Assembly (NCBI GenBank): GCA_024403715.1
Contig: JAKSRJ010000019.1
Coordinates: 1 to 42,102, forward strand
Length of the DNA: 42,102 nucleotides
Source of the DNA: Saccharofermentans sp.
GTDB lineage: Bacteria > Bacillota > Clostridia > Saccharofermentanales > Saccharofermentanaceae
Reading direction: 5' to 3'
The notes under the pieces were generated by a model. That model was given only the letters and a program-made list of their open reading frames with translations, did no database searches and was not told the DNA's origin. Position 1 is the first letter of the stretch, and every line of letters begins with the position of its first letter. A program made the position numbers and the translations under genes. This document shows positions 1-8,437 of this stretch, piece after piece.

Positions 1-55
1 AGATTTTTGTCTCTACATCAAATTCTTCCATACATCCTAGACATCTATGTTTCAT
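1..55 (-). CDS. Partial CxxC (zinc-ribbon-like) protein, N-terminus only
   Basis: An ATG at 55-53 opens a frame that runs off the left edge of the window (18 codons visible). It follows the stop codon of the kinase gene by 3 nt, and the end of that gene supplies a GGAGA ribosome binding sequence, so the pair looks translationally coupled. The visible peptide has Cys5 and Cys8 in a CxxC spacing and an acidic stretch after it. This is close to the start of the kinase next door, which begins with a C-x2-C...C-x2-C ribbon. It may therefore be another ribbon-tagged member of the same signalling module (kinase or FHA protein). That is inference from 18 residues; the rest of the gene is not in the window. 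Confidence 0.5.
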   Translation of the reverse strand, partial: MKHRCLGCMEEFDVETKI

Positions 56-58
56 TAA

Positions 59-2068
59 TTATCTCCATCTAGTAATTACCGCAGGAATATTGATTACTAA
101 TTCCAAATCATCGTGTTGAGAATTAGTATCAAAAACAAAATTCTGATAAACGTTGATAAGGCAAGCTAAATCGCTATTGGCAATTTTGTCTTGAAAACAC
201 GTATTGTTTATAGGTAATTGACCATCATTACAATAACTAACCATTAATGCATTCTGATAAACATTTCCAAGCATCCATGATAAAAACCTATCTGCAGCCG
301 CTTGTTCATCGTCATTTCCAAAACCCAAACTATAATAATAGACGTAGTCACAAAATACTTCGTCACCACCTGGTGCTACACAAGTCTTCATTACACCAGT
401 TAAAGCTGTCTTAACAGTATCGAGATCCATAGATGAAGAAAGCATAACTGCAACCGAGTTATCATTAGTTAAGAATTCTGATGAATCAGACCAATTGAAC
501 TGGCCAAAATTACGCTCTATCAACTCAATATAGTTAGAGCCAACAGCGATGTTATAACCTGAAAAACTCTCTAAATCATTAAAAGAATCACCTTGATAAT
601 CAATTGATGTAGGACCATTTGTAACAATATATGCGATTGGTACACTTATACCCAAAGGAACTCTACCGGTATCACTATAACCATTAAGGAACTGACATTC
701 TTCCGCCTGTTCAGAATTAAGCACCAGACTGCAATCTCTCGCAGAATCTAATACAGTTTGAGACACATCACTGCTCTCAAATAAGTCTGGCAACTCGCCA
801 CTAAGAGCAGCTTCCTCTAATACAGAAGCATATTCATCTTCTGGTATAGCTCGATACTCAACAGTTACATCAGGGAAAGTTGTCGTAAAATCTTCAATAA
901 TAGCTTGCATTGCAAGTTCTTCATTCGATCCATCTGCGACTGAAAACCACACTTCAATATCAGCTGCACGCAATATCTGTGCTGCTTTCTTATCATCATA
1001 ACGCTTATATACGAACATACCTGTTATAGCTAAAGCGAGTACAACTGCGCATATTTCAACCAAACGTATTGCATTTCTACGTCTTTTCTCGGCAGCAAGT
1101 GATATTACTTTCTTCTCACCATTAATAGCTTTCAAAAACTCATCTACTGTTTTAAAACGCATATGGTATTCAATTGCCATAGCTCTCATAACACTATTGC
1201 TCAAATTCTCTGAAATAGATGAATCCAATTCTTTTGGAGCAACTACAATATCTTTTATTTTTCTATTAGTTGATTCATCTGGTTTCACACCAGTCAACAT
1301 CACATAAAGAGTCGCTCCAAGTGCATATATATCAGACCAGGTGCTTACTGTTTTTGTTGTATCATACTGTTCACATGGAGAATAACCAGGCTTTAATATG
1401 ATATCTATGACAGCCTCAGAACTATCAGGGAGTTTCGCTGATCCTAAGTCAAGAAGTTTAATTTTAAGATCAGAGCCTTCACAAATGAATATATTATCAG
1501 GTGCTATATCTCTATGAATAATACCTTTGGAATGCAAAGAACGAAGTGCACTTCCTACCTCGTTAACTATCATTAGAGACAAATTCGAATCTAGTTTTCC
1601 ATGTTGCTTCAGATAGTCATTAAGCGCCATTCCAGATAAAAGCTCCATCACAATATATGCCGTGTTGTTTTCTTCAAAAAACTCAAAAACATTAACAATA
1701 TTTCTGTGCTTCCCAAATTGAGCCATAGTTCTTGCTTCAGCAAGAAAACGATCCTTACGATAATCGAATTCATCTTTGGATTTCTTACTAATAATTACCT
1801 GCTTTTCGCCAGCAGCACGTGTAACAAGTCTACTCGCATAGAACTCTTTTACACCAACAACAACCTCTAATTTAGTATCAAAAGCCTTGTATATAACACC
1901 AAATCCACCAGCCCCGATGGCCTCTCCTACAACGTATCTATTGTTAAGAATAGTACCCGGAATTAAATAAATTGGTTCCTTAGGCTTATTAATTATAGGT
2001 TTACCACAATGTGGACATACATTGATATTTTCATCAACTTGTTGAAAGCATGAATAGCAATACTTCAT
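59..2068 (-). CDS. Zinc-ribbon Ser/Thr protein kinase with an extracytoplasmic solute-binding-protein-like domain
   Basis: A four-part receptor kinase of 669 residues. Residues 1-25 form a zinc ribbon (Cys4, Cys7, Cys18, Cys21). Residues about 44-312 form a Hanks-type kinase with glycine-rich loop at 51-57, Lys74, catalytic HRD at 185-187 with Asn192, and DLG at 207-209 where most kinases have DFG. The region after the activation loop reads SPCEQY in place of the usual APEQY-like motif. One membrane segment lies at about 334-355. The outside part, about 370-660, resembles family 1 extracellular solute-binding proteins: an opening beta strand ending in WFS, a helix followed by FP-D-V-VEY, a SGELPDLFE segment, and a late GQLPIN motif typical of the C-terminal lobe. 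It could phosphorylate T7SS or FHA partners in response to a bound ligand. The adjacent PP2C and FHA genes support the signalling role. The catalytic residues look intact; the ligand is unknown. Confidence 0.9.
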   Translation of the reverse strand: MKYCYSCFQQVDENINVCPHCGKPIINKPKEPIYLIPGTILNNRYVVGEAIGAGGFGVIYKAFDTKLEVVVGVKEFYASRLVTRAAGEKQVIISKKSKDEFDYRKDRFLAEARTMAQFGKHRNIVNVFEFFEENNTAYIVMELLSGMALNDYLKQHGKLDSNLSLMIVNEVGSALRSLHSKGIIHRDIAPDNIFICEGSDLKIKLLDLGSAKLPDSSEAVIDIILKPGYSPCEQYDTTKTVSTWSDIYALGATLYVMLTGVKPDESTNRKIKDIVVAPKELDSSISENLSNSVMRAMAIEYHMRFKTVDEFLKAINGEKKVISLAAEKRRRNAIRLVEICAVVLALAITGMFVYKRYDDKKAAQILRAADIEVWFSVADGSNEELAMQAIIEDFTTTFPDVTVEYRAIPEDEYASVLEEAALSGELPDLFESSDVSQTVLDSARDCSLVLNSEQAEECQFLNGYSDTGRVPLGISVPIAYIVTNGPTSIDYQGDSFNDLESFSGYNIAVGSNYIELIERNFGQFNWSDSSEFLTNDNSVAVMLSSSMDLDTVKTALTGVMKTCVAPGGDEVFCDYVYYYSLGFGNDDEQAAADRFLSWMLGNVYQNALMVSYCNDGQLPINNTCFQDKIANSDLACLINVYQNFVFDTNSQHDDLELVINIPAVITRWR

Positions 2069-2085
2069 AATTGGTAACTTCTTTC

Positions 2086-3111
2086 TTACTCCTCAAAATC
2101 TTCCCACGAGAAAGTCTCGCTACAAAGAGGTATTAATAATAACTTGGATTCTCCTACATCTATTTCACTGTAATAATCAAGCTTTGATGGAGTCATAACG
2201 ACATCTCCGTTTATGTATGCAAGACTATTACTCTCGCCTGGCTGAATCCAGAATTCACGTTTCTTTGGTTCATATAGAATATGTGCATGCTTTTCTCTAG
2301 AAATATGATTATCACCAGGGATAACAATTCTATTTGTTGCGGATCTACCAATAGAATTACGTCCACAATAAATGTTAAAGCTCTGACCAAAAGCTGGACC
2401 TTTAACACATACAAGCCAACCTACCACAGGCTCGCCCACAGGAATACTTGGAGTAGCAACTTGATTATCCACATCCGATGAAGATTTACTGTCAGTTGGC
2501 TTATTAATGCTAAAATAACCGAATGTCTTTCCTTCATTACCTGTAGCCTGCTGAAGTTGATCTTGAAGAGAAGAAACCTTTGGAGTTTCGTTCTTTATAT
2601 CGACTTCATCTGACTTTAATTTTTGAGTTTTATCAGGTGCATTCTCAGTTGCTACCTGTACATTACTTTCATCTGAAGTGCATTTTTCAGATTCATTCTC
2701 ATCATTTGAATCATCAGACATATTCTTGCTAATACTACCTAAAGACTCATCAAGTTTTTCCTCACTGTCTATACTTTGAGAAAAAGTATTGGAGTCCCAG
2801 AAATTATAAGTATGTTCATCTACAAATTTCGAATTACTATTGTCCCCATTAGTTTGAACAAAATCAGATGAAACTGTATTATTAGCAACAACTTGACCAT
2901 CTGCTTTTGAAGGAACAAACATAGCTTGAGTCTCAACATCTTCTTTTTTTCCACCAAATAGTTTTGAGAGACTAAATTTCGGATTATTTCCTTTAACCTT
3001 CACGTTTGGCGAAGCTTTAGTCGACTTATCCTTTTCTTCACCACAATGTGGACACACACTATATGTATCCTGATCGAAAAAGTGTCCGTTTACACATCTA
3101 ACAATATCCAT
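2086..3111 (-). CDS. Zinc-ribbon and FHA domain protein
   Basis: A soluble 341-residue protein with no signal peptide or membrane segment. The N-terminus has a zinc-binding pattern (Cys6, His10, Cys20, Cys23), residues about 30-225 are Ser/Asp/Asn-rich and probably disordered, and residues about 230-330 form an FHA domain with GRNSIGR at 250-256 and SREKHA at 271-276, the phosphothreonine-binding elements. The long linker contains several TQ and TP sites that could be kinase targets. It lies 17 nt upstream of the kinase gene and just downstream of a PP2C gene, with a good AAGGAG site before its ATG. It is probably an adaptor that reads phosphorylation by the neighbouring kinase. The specific partner is not visible. 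Confidence 0.85.
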   Translation of the reverse strand: MDIVRCVNGHFFDQDTYSVCPHCGEEKDKSTKASPNVKVKGNNPKFSLSKLFGGKKEDVETQAMFVPSKADGQVVANNTVSSDFVQTNGDNSNSKFVDEHTYNFWDSNTFSQSIDSEEKLDESLGSISKNMSDDSNDENESEKCTSDESNVQVATENAPDKTQKLKSDEVDIKNETPKVSSLQDQLQQATGNEGKTFGYFSINKPTDSKSSSDVDNQVATPSIPVGEPVVGWLVCVKGPAFGQSFNIYCGRNSIGRSATNRIVIPGDNHISREKHAHILYEPKKREFWIQPGESNSLAYINGDVVMTPSKLDYYSEIDVGESKLLLIPLCSETFSWEDFEE

Positions 3112-3121
3112 ACTACTCTCC

Positions 3122-3922
3122 TTACTTGATTTTGATTAAACCTATGGTTGTGTTATCACGATTTAATTTTTGTTTTTTTGATTTTTTAGTAGCTTTGTTC
3201 TCTAAAGCTATAACCGCATCCTTAACATTCCTAAAATTACTTAAAACAGTCAGCATTTCTGCATCGTCAAGAACCTTATAAAGGCCATCAGATATCAGCA
3301 TTACAACATCATCCTTTTGTAATCTGAATGGATTAATATTTCTGTTTATCAGTTGTAATCCATTTAATCCGAGAAAACTTAGTAGTGCTTCGGCCTTAGG
3401 TCCGTTAATTTCTTCCATATAAACAGACTGTTCTATATCACCTAATTTATACTTCTCTTTTAAGTATTCTTTGTAGTTGTGATCTACTGTAATCTGAACT
3501 AATTCTTTTTCTCTAAGTAAATAAAGTCTACTGTCACCAACAGAAGACCAATACATTTCGTAACCGTCTAGTATAACCGCAACTAAAGTCGTTCCCGCTT
3601 GTAGTGAATTCCCATTTGAATCAGATAGATTATTAACAATTAAATCTGCTTCATGCGTTGCATTTTCAAGCGCATTAACAATATCTGTTTCGAATTCGTC
3701 ACCATCATATTTTTGTACAAAAAAATCTACAGCTGCTTTACTTGCCAATTCTCCGCCATTAGAACCACCCATACCATCACATACAACAAACAACGAATTA
3801 TGCTTCGTATCTGTTGATTTTATTGCAAATGAATCTTCCTGATTCTCTCTGTCACCAAGTACAGATAAGAACGCTGACATTAATTTGCTATCTTCAAAAA
3901 AATCAACTGGCACTGTCTTCAT
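3122..3922 (-). CDS. PP2C-family Ser/Thr phosphatase (first of two)
   Basis: A 266-residue PPM/PP2C metal-dependent protein phosphatase, the usual length for bacterial stand-alone forms. The metal-binding acidic residues are present: Asp30 in the NQED motif, Asp49-Gly50 in CDGMGG, Asp212 in ISDG, and Asp256 in the terminal RDN motif. GDSRLY at 129-134 is also typical. It should remove phosphate from Ser/Thr targets of the neighbouring kinase. Its ATG overlaps the TGA of the upstream PP2C gene as ATGA, which implies coupled translation. Two different PP2C genes side by side suggest separate substrates rather than redundancy, since the sequences are clearly diverged. Confidence 0.92.
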   Translation of the reverse strand: MKTVPVDFFEDSKLMSAFLSVLGDRENQEDSFAIKSTDTKHNSLFVVCDGMGGSNGGELASKAAVDFFVQKYDGDEFETDIVNALENATHEADLIVNNLSDSNGNSLQAGTTLVAVILDGYEMYWSSVGDSRLYLLREKELVQITVDHNYKEYLKEKYKLGDIEQSVYMEEINGPKAEALLSFLGLNGLQLINRNINPFRLQKDDVVMLISDGLYKVLDDAEMLTVLSNFRNVKDAVIALENKATKKSKKQKLNRDNTTIGLIKIK

Positions 3923-4668
3923 TTGCTTCTATCTATCATTACTGCAATAGCAGAATTATTATCCATCTTTGAACCTAAATCTTTTCCTCGCTTTTGAACC
4001 TTAGAGTTCATCTTCTCAAGCCATTCTTCAGCCGAAGAAGAAGAAATAAGATCTTCAAACATTTCTTCATCTTCAATAAGTTCCCAAAAACCATCTGAAC
4101 ACAATAAGAATCCCTTACATTTACGAAGTGGCATCGGTTTTAAAATTTCATAAGCAGATTCATCCCAATTAGTTCCCATAACCTTAAGAAGACTACTTCT
4201 ATCTGGATGATTACGTATATCTTTATCATCAATATCTTTAGCAAGGGCTAACATCTGAGGAACACTATGATCTAAAGTACGTTTCAGAATACCTTTTTCT
4301 CCGAATACGTATACTCTAGAGTCTCCAACGAACCCAATATATGCCTTTTTCTTATCTAAAACTAACGCTGACGCTGTTGTCTTCATCTTAGATGAAACCC
4401 TTAGTTTTTCTTGTTCTGCAGTAAGCAAGTGCTGTCCCGCTATGAATGCTTCTCCCAATTCCTTCTTGGGATTAGTCATAGAATTAAAGCAACTATTAAA
4501 TACATCACGAACTAATTGAGAGGCTTTATCACCCATCCCATGTCCTCCAAGGCCATCACAGAGAATAAAACAACTCAATTCATTTGAAATATGTTCGCCA
4601 ACCGAATCTTCATTCACTGGGCGACCACCGATATTAGATATAGATTTGTAATCAATTAAATACTTCAT
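3919..4668 (-). CDS. PP2C-family Ser/Thr phosphatase (second of two)
   Basis: A 249-residue PP2C phosphatase. Metal ligands are Asp21 (VNED), Asp38-Gly39 (CDGLGGHG), Asp192 (CSDG) and Asp236 (MDNNSA). GDSRVY is at 115-120. I place the start at the ATG at 4668, one nucleotide after the TAA of the double-FHA gene, because the fold begins immediately there; an upstream in-frame start at 4707 would lie inside that gene and adds only 13 unrelated residues. Its 3' end overlaps the next PP2C gene by 4 nt. It is part of the same kinase/phosphatase/FHA unit. Confidence 0.9.
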   Translation of the reverse strand: MKYLIDYKSISNIGGRPVNEDSVGEHISNELSCFILCDGLGGHGMGDKASQLVRDVFNSCFNSMTNPKKELGEAFIAGQHLLTAEQEKLRVSSKMKTTASALVLDKKKAYIGFVGDSRVYVFGEKGILKRTLDHSVPQMLALAKDIDDKDIRNHPDRSSLLKVMGTNWDESAYEILKPMPLRKCKGFLLCSDGFWELIEDEEMFEDLISSSSAEEWLEKMNSKVQKRGKDLGSKMDNNSAIAVMIDRSK

Positions 4669-4669
4669 A

Positions 4670-5584
4670 TTAGTCTTTTTTTTCAAACTTAAACAACAAA
4701 TCAACATCTGCGATTCTTATTCTTGTTCCATCAAATAATTCAATTAGCTCGCTTCCTTGGAGACGTCTATTATCTATATAAGTACCATTCTTGGAATTTA
4801 AATCTCTTACATAGTACTTTCCTTCACGAGATATTATTTCAGCATGATTTTTACTTACATACTTACTATTGACAACAAAACTATTGTCCGACAAAAGACC
4901 AACAGTAAATCTATTACTTAATATCGTTTTACCTTGACCATTTTTTAAATTTACAACCACAGGAGGTTTTCTATCTACAAATTCAATACGAAGCTTCTGA
5001 TGACCAATTTCGATTATTCCTCCAGTAATTACTGGAGTATCACCATAAACCATCATATAGTCATATTTTGTTCCATTTAAGGAATTTAGATCTTTAATTG
5101 AATATAATTGACCTCGTCTCTTAATTTCACACTGAACATTACTCAAAAGCAAGTCGTCTGGGAACGAGACACTACAACCAGACTTACCCAATGTTATTCT
5201 GTCATTTATTAAAACACTATACTGATTTCGAGTATTATTCAAATCGACAAGATTGATATAATGATTATACTCTTCGTAATTATAACGATTATTATCAGCA
5301 ATATTAGGAATAGTGCCTATATCATTTTTTGAAATACCTACACTCTTTTTAGTTGTCTTTTTCACGATTAGAAATACAACTACAGCAACAATAATAACTG
5401 CTGTTACTACCATAGCAATAACTAACCAGTTGACAGATGAGCCTCCATCGACTGAATCCGTACTTCCACCAGTGCCACCATTTACCGGAATTGTATTGAG
5501 TGGTTCATTAAACATCGCATTAATCTTAAAAAAAGAAATTAATGCTGTACTCATTAGGTTTTGAACGCATTGATATAGTAGCAT
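4670..5584 (-). CDS. Membrane-anchored protein with two FHA domains
   Basis: A 304-residue protein with a Gly/Ser-rich N-terminal stretch outside, a single strong membrane helix at about 52-74 followed by lysines (inside), and two cytoplasmic FHA domains at about 119-203 and 210-302. FHA-1 keeps the NSLNGT turn but has GK in place of GR and Gln at the usual SxxH histidine, so it may not bind phosphothreonine. FHA-2 has SKNHAE and NSKNGT but lacks the GR pair (GL instead). The second domain is the better candidate for binding. AGGAG lies 9 nt before the ATG. The topology would place a phosphopeptide reader at the membrane beside the secretion ATPase, perhaps taking part of the scaffold role usually played by other T7SS membrane subunits; that is inference. 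Confidence 0.88.
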   Translation of the reverse strand: MLLYQCVQNLMSTALISFFKINAMFNEPLNTIPVNGGTGGSTDSVDGGSSVNWLVIAMVVTAVIIVAVVVFLIVKKTTKKSVGISKNDIGTIPNIADNNRYNYEEYNHYINLVDLNNTRNQYSVLINDRITLGKSGCSVSFPDDLLLSNVQCEIKRRGQLYSIKDLNSLNGTKYDYMMVYGDTPVITGGIIEIGHQKLRIEFVDRKPPVVVNLKNGQGKTILSNRFTVGLLSDNSFVVNSKYVSKNHAEIISREGKYYVRDLNSKNGTYIDNRRLQGSELIELFDGTRIRIADVDLLFKFEKKD

Positions 5585-5596
5585 TTTGTTATTCTC

Positions 5597-5887
5597 CTAT
5601 TCGAATTTATCAAGTTTAGACTTAACTGAATTATCAGTAGTTATCACAGTAGAAATAACGCTATCTAATGTCGTATGTAACTGTGAAATACGAGAAACAA
5701 CTATATCTAGATCTGATATGGCCTCATTCAACGAATTAGTGATATCTAATTCACTCTGAATCTCTTCTGGAATTCGCCACTTCATCAAAGCAATCTTGTG
5801 CTTTATCGTATTCGCCCTATTAGCTAGACGAGGCAGTTTTGAATTACTAGCTGCCAGATTTTTAATATCTATATCAAATTCACTCAT
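5597..5887 (-). CDS. Small helical protein of the T7SS locus
   Basis: A 96-residue, all-helical looking protein without signal peptide or Cys. It has heptad-like Leu/Ile spacing in the second half and resembles Esx-type helical hairpins in length, but there is no clear WXG turn (a W-R-I occurs where a turn might be). I chose the ATG at 5887 over an in-frame GTG at 5908, because the GTG lies inside the right stem of a perfect hairpin. Neither start has a convincing Shine-Dalgarno sequence. Position between a WXG100-like gene and the FHA gene suggests a chaperone, substrate or assembly factor of the secretion system; the function is not recognised. Confidence 0.65.
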   Translation of the reverse strand: MSEFDIDIKNLAASNSKLPRLANRANTIKHKIALMKWRIPEEIQSELDITNSLNEAISDLDIVVSRISQLHTTLDSVISTVITTDNSVKSKLDKFE

Positions 5888-5903
5888 AATTTTAATAAGA
5901 ATT

Positions 5904-5931
5904 GTCACTGTGGTATGAATACCACAGTGAC
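5904..5931 (-). promoter_or_regulatory. Perfect 13-bp hairpin between T7SS genes
   Basis: GTCACTGTGGTAT and ATACCACAGTGAC are exact reverse complements separated by only 2 nt. The element fills the gap between the WXG100-like gene ending at 5936 and the ATG at 5887. On the minus strand it is followed by AATTCTTATT, not by a clean U-tract, so it is a weak terminator at best. It may be an RNA processing or stability element, or a dimeric protein operator in DNA form. Confidence 0.75.
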
Positions 5932-5935
5932 TTAA

Positions 5936-6190
5936 TTACATCTGTTCTGTTTTCTTCAGTAAAAGTCTTCCAACGTTGTCTAACTGAGACTCAATAGCAC
6001 TTATTTTTTGATTAATAACATCAATGGCATAAGAAAACTCATAAGAAGCACTTCCACGCCAAGCGAATTCAACATCAGCTTTAAGAATTTCCAATTCATG
6101 ACGCATCGTTAACAAGTCATCACAAGTTATACGTAATTCTTTGTAATGTTCAATCAATTGTTCGCTATTGTATGTCACTTTTTCAGACAC
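5936..6190 (-). CDS. WXG100-like protein (W-R-G)
   Basis: An 84-residue helical hairpin protein with the signature turn Trp44-Arg45-Gly46 between two amphipathic helices, the defining shape of Esx/WXG100 proteins. It starts with GTG at 6190, preceded by AGGAG about 10 nt upstream. The C-terminal helix ends at KKTEQM without a clear YxxxD/E export signal, so it may be exported as a partner of another Esx protein or act as a chaperone. It is separated from the other two WXG100 genes by the large lipoprotein gene. Confidence 0.8.
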   Translation of the reverse strand: MSEKVTYNSEQLIEHYKELRITCDDLLTMRHELEILKADVEFAWRGSASYEFSYAIDVINQKISAIESQLDNVGRLLLKKTEQM

Positions 6191-6205
6191 AATCAGAATC
6201 TCCTA

Positions 6206-8419
6206 TTATCTAAATCCACCGCCAGAGGCTCCACCACCGAAAGGACCATCAACAGTACCAACAAGAGACTCAAAATCAATGTCATAATTCTCATAGATGG
6301 TTATTGCTACTCTCGCCTGATAACGACCCTCTCTATCCTGAATAAGAACTGTAGTACTTCCTGGGCCTATACCAGTTATTGTCTGACCAGCAGTTACGCA
6401 AACTCCAGTATCTTCAGAAATAAAGATGATATCTGTAAGCACTAAATCCGATGGCAACTCAATGATTTCAGGAACAATAATTTCACCAGCAGAAATAAAG
6501 TACATGGACTGAGCCACCTTAATAGTCTCAAATGCTATTTGCTTAAAATCGAATAAATCGTACTCATCTATTGGCTGTTCTTCGCCCTCTGGAATCGGAG
6601 TCGCCTCACTAGCAGATCCTCGTGTACATTCAGGCACCTCATGAAATCCTGTACCGTCATGTATATCTTCTTCATGCTTGTGCAACTTAATTGCAGAATT
6701 AGTGGAATCCCATATTGTCATTTCATACTTTAGCTTCTTGCTTATATTTGTTAACAAACAAGAATCTTGATTTAAACCAAATCTTAATGGCACATATATC
6801 TGTAAATCTGCACAATTGGGTTCACTACCTAACAAATCTAAATCGAATTGGACAACAGCAACAGCACCAGTAGTAACAGAGAAGTTACATATTTCTATGC
6901 TTGCTTTATGCCAACCGAGTTTTAGATGCATACCAGCAATAGCTTCAGCTGTTAATGTTAGATCAGCCTCTAACTGCAAATCAGAGTTACTTCTAAAATT
7001 AGGCTGTACGTCACATCCCTTTTTGTAAACAACAGAAGCTACATTATTAGATGTATATGTTAATGTTATCGTTCCATCTGCTGCTAGATGCGCCTTTAAT
7101 GTAAAAGTGATTGTGATTGGCACATTTGGAATAATTACATCTACTTCACCCAATGTAATAGTCTGACTAACACTGTAACTTAGATTTGAAACTATACGTG
7201 CATCAAAACTCAAGCGAGCACTGAAGTCCTTAGGATGAAAGATATCAAGTTCTAATGGGCCGCCTGGATTATAAACTGCTTCAAGCTGTATGTTCTCAAC
7301 ATCTACAGAGAAAGAACCTGCAGCTACTCGCGTAGCACCATCTCCACCGTCTGGAGTGCCTGTTAAACTTGCATCAAAATGAACACTATTAGCTGTGTGT
7401 CGACTGTTCAACGTTGCTGTTACATTATCACACTTTGCTGTAGTGCTCGTAGCAACACCATTCTCATCAATGGTAATGCTTGAGCTTACCTCAACAATAT
7501 CTTCTTCGTCTTCAGAATTCTCTTCTGATCCTTCACCCTTAGAAAGAGTTAACTCATCCTTGTAGCACTCTAATCCAGCAAATTTACCTTCTCCCATTGG
7601 ATGTTCCGCAAAATCAGTAGCGTATACAATAGAATCATCTTCAGACGCACTTACAACATTCACTACTGTGGGTGAAAAAGTTCCAGCAATATACAAATCT
7701 GCTAAAACTTCTTCAAGACTTGCGTCTGCATAAGTAAACGCTGCACCACTAACATCAATTATTTCAATTCCTCTAGGTAGAGTGCCTTCGATTGTCACGT
7801 ATAAGATATCACCTGGATTATAAACGGTTCCGTCAGTAACTTCACCAGTGTAGTCGTCATAAAGACAAATTCCAGAATCAACTTCAATTACACCATCATT
7901 AACCGTTATCTCACAAATCTCAGGAAGCACCAAGCTATCACTGTAAGCAATTGCGTTCTCGACAATAGCATATGCTGTTACAAGGTCTATTGAAGTTGAT
8001 TTACTCGAAGTATCTAAGGCAGCGATATTATTATTGTAAAACTCGTATAAATCATCACCTTCTGCAAGAACACCAGCCAAAATCAATCTATTCATGCCAA
8101 TGGCTTTAACGGAAGTTTCAACTGCAAATTCCAAAGATGCATCCATGCCAGGATAAAAAGAACCTGTTGAAGGAATTAATTCATATTCAGCACAAGTCTG
8201 AATAATCGCATAATTCTTATCCATCATTGTCACATCATCAAATATATTGGTATCTGAATAACACTGGCGGTATCCAAACTCATCTCCAATGATTCCCATA
8301 AAATCAGATTTTGTAACTTCTCCTCCATACTTTGTTGCGCTACAACCTGGAAGAATAAATGATCCTAAAATCGACAGAAAGAGAAGTATACTTGATAGTT
8401 TCCTGTGCTTATATCTCAT
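6206..8419 (-). CDS. Large beta-rich lipoprotein of the T7SS locus
   Basis: A 737-residue surface lipoprotein. The N-terminus has a positively charged start, a hydrophobic core and lipobox LPGC with lipidated Cys26. The mature protein is rich in Thr/Val/Ile beta-strand patterns. It contains an acidic linker with many Glu/Asp near residues 295-310, and about residues 665-720 resemble a bacterial Ig-like (BIG2-type) repeat ending in a VAITIYE strand. The C-terminus is glycine-rich (GGGASGGGFR). I recognise no enzyme domain. AAGGAA precedes the ATG. Being inserted between Esx genes of the secretion operon, it could be an outside component of the machine, a receptor for secreted proteins, or a co-regulated surface protein. 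Which of these is not decided by the sequence. Confidence 0.8.
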   Translation of the reverse strand: MRYKHRKLSSILLFLSILGSFILPGCSATKYGGEVTKSDFMGIIGDEFGYRQCYSDTNIFDDVTMMDKNYAIIQTCAEYELIPSTGSFYPGMDASLEFAVETSVKAIGMNRLILAGVLAEGDDLYEFYNNNIAALDTSSKSTSIDLVTAYAIVENAIAYSDSLVLPEICEITVNDGVIEVDSGICLYDDYTGEVTDGTVYNPGDILYVTIEGTLPRGIEIIDVSGAAFTYADASLEEVLADLYIAGTFSPTVVNVVSASEDDSIVYATDFAEHPMGEGKFAGLECYKDELTLSKGEGSEENSEDEEDIVEVSSSITIDENGVATSTTAKCDNVTATLNSRHTANSVHFDASLTGTPDGGDGATRVAAGSFSVDVENIQLEAVYNPGGPLELDIFHPKDFSARLSFDARIVSNLSYSVSQTITLGEVDVIIPNVPITITFTLKAHLAADGTITLTYTSNNVASVVYKKGCDVQPNFRSNSDLQLEADLTLTAEAIAGMHLKLGWHKASIEICNFSVTTGAVAVVQFDLDLLGSEPNCADLQIYVPLRFGLNQDSCLLTNISKKLKYEMTIWDSTNSAIKLHKHEEDIHDGTGFHEVPECTRGSASEATPIPEGEEQPIDEYDLFDFKQIAFETIKVAQSMYFISAGEIIVPEIIELPSDLVLTDIIFISEDTGVCVTAGQTITGIGPGSTTVLIQDREGRYQARVAITIYENYDIDFESLVGTVDGPFGGGASGGGFR

Positions 8420-8437
8420 AAAAGTTTCCTTCGTTAA

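Noticed and set aside
5885..5908. GTG at 5908 as the start of the small helical T7SS protein
   Set aside because: The codon lies inside the stem of a perfect hairpin; the ATG at 5887 is the simpler choice, though neither has a ribosome binding site.
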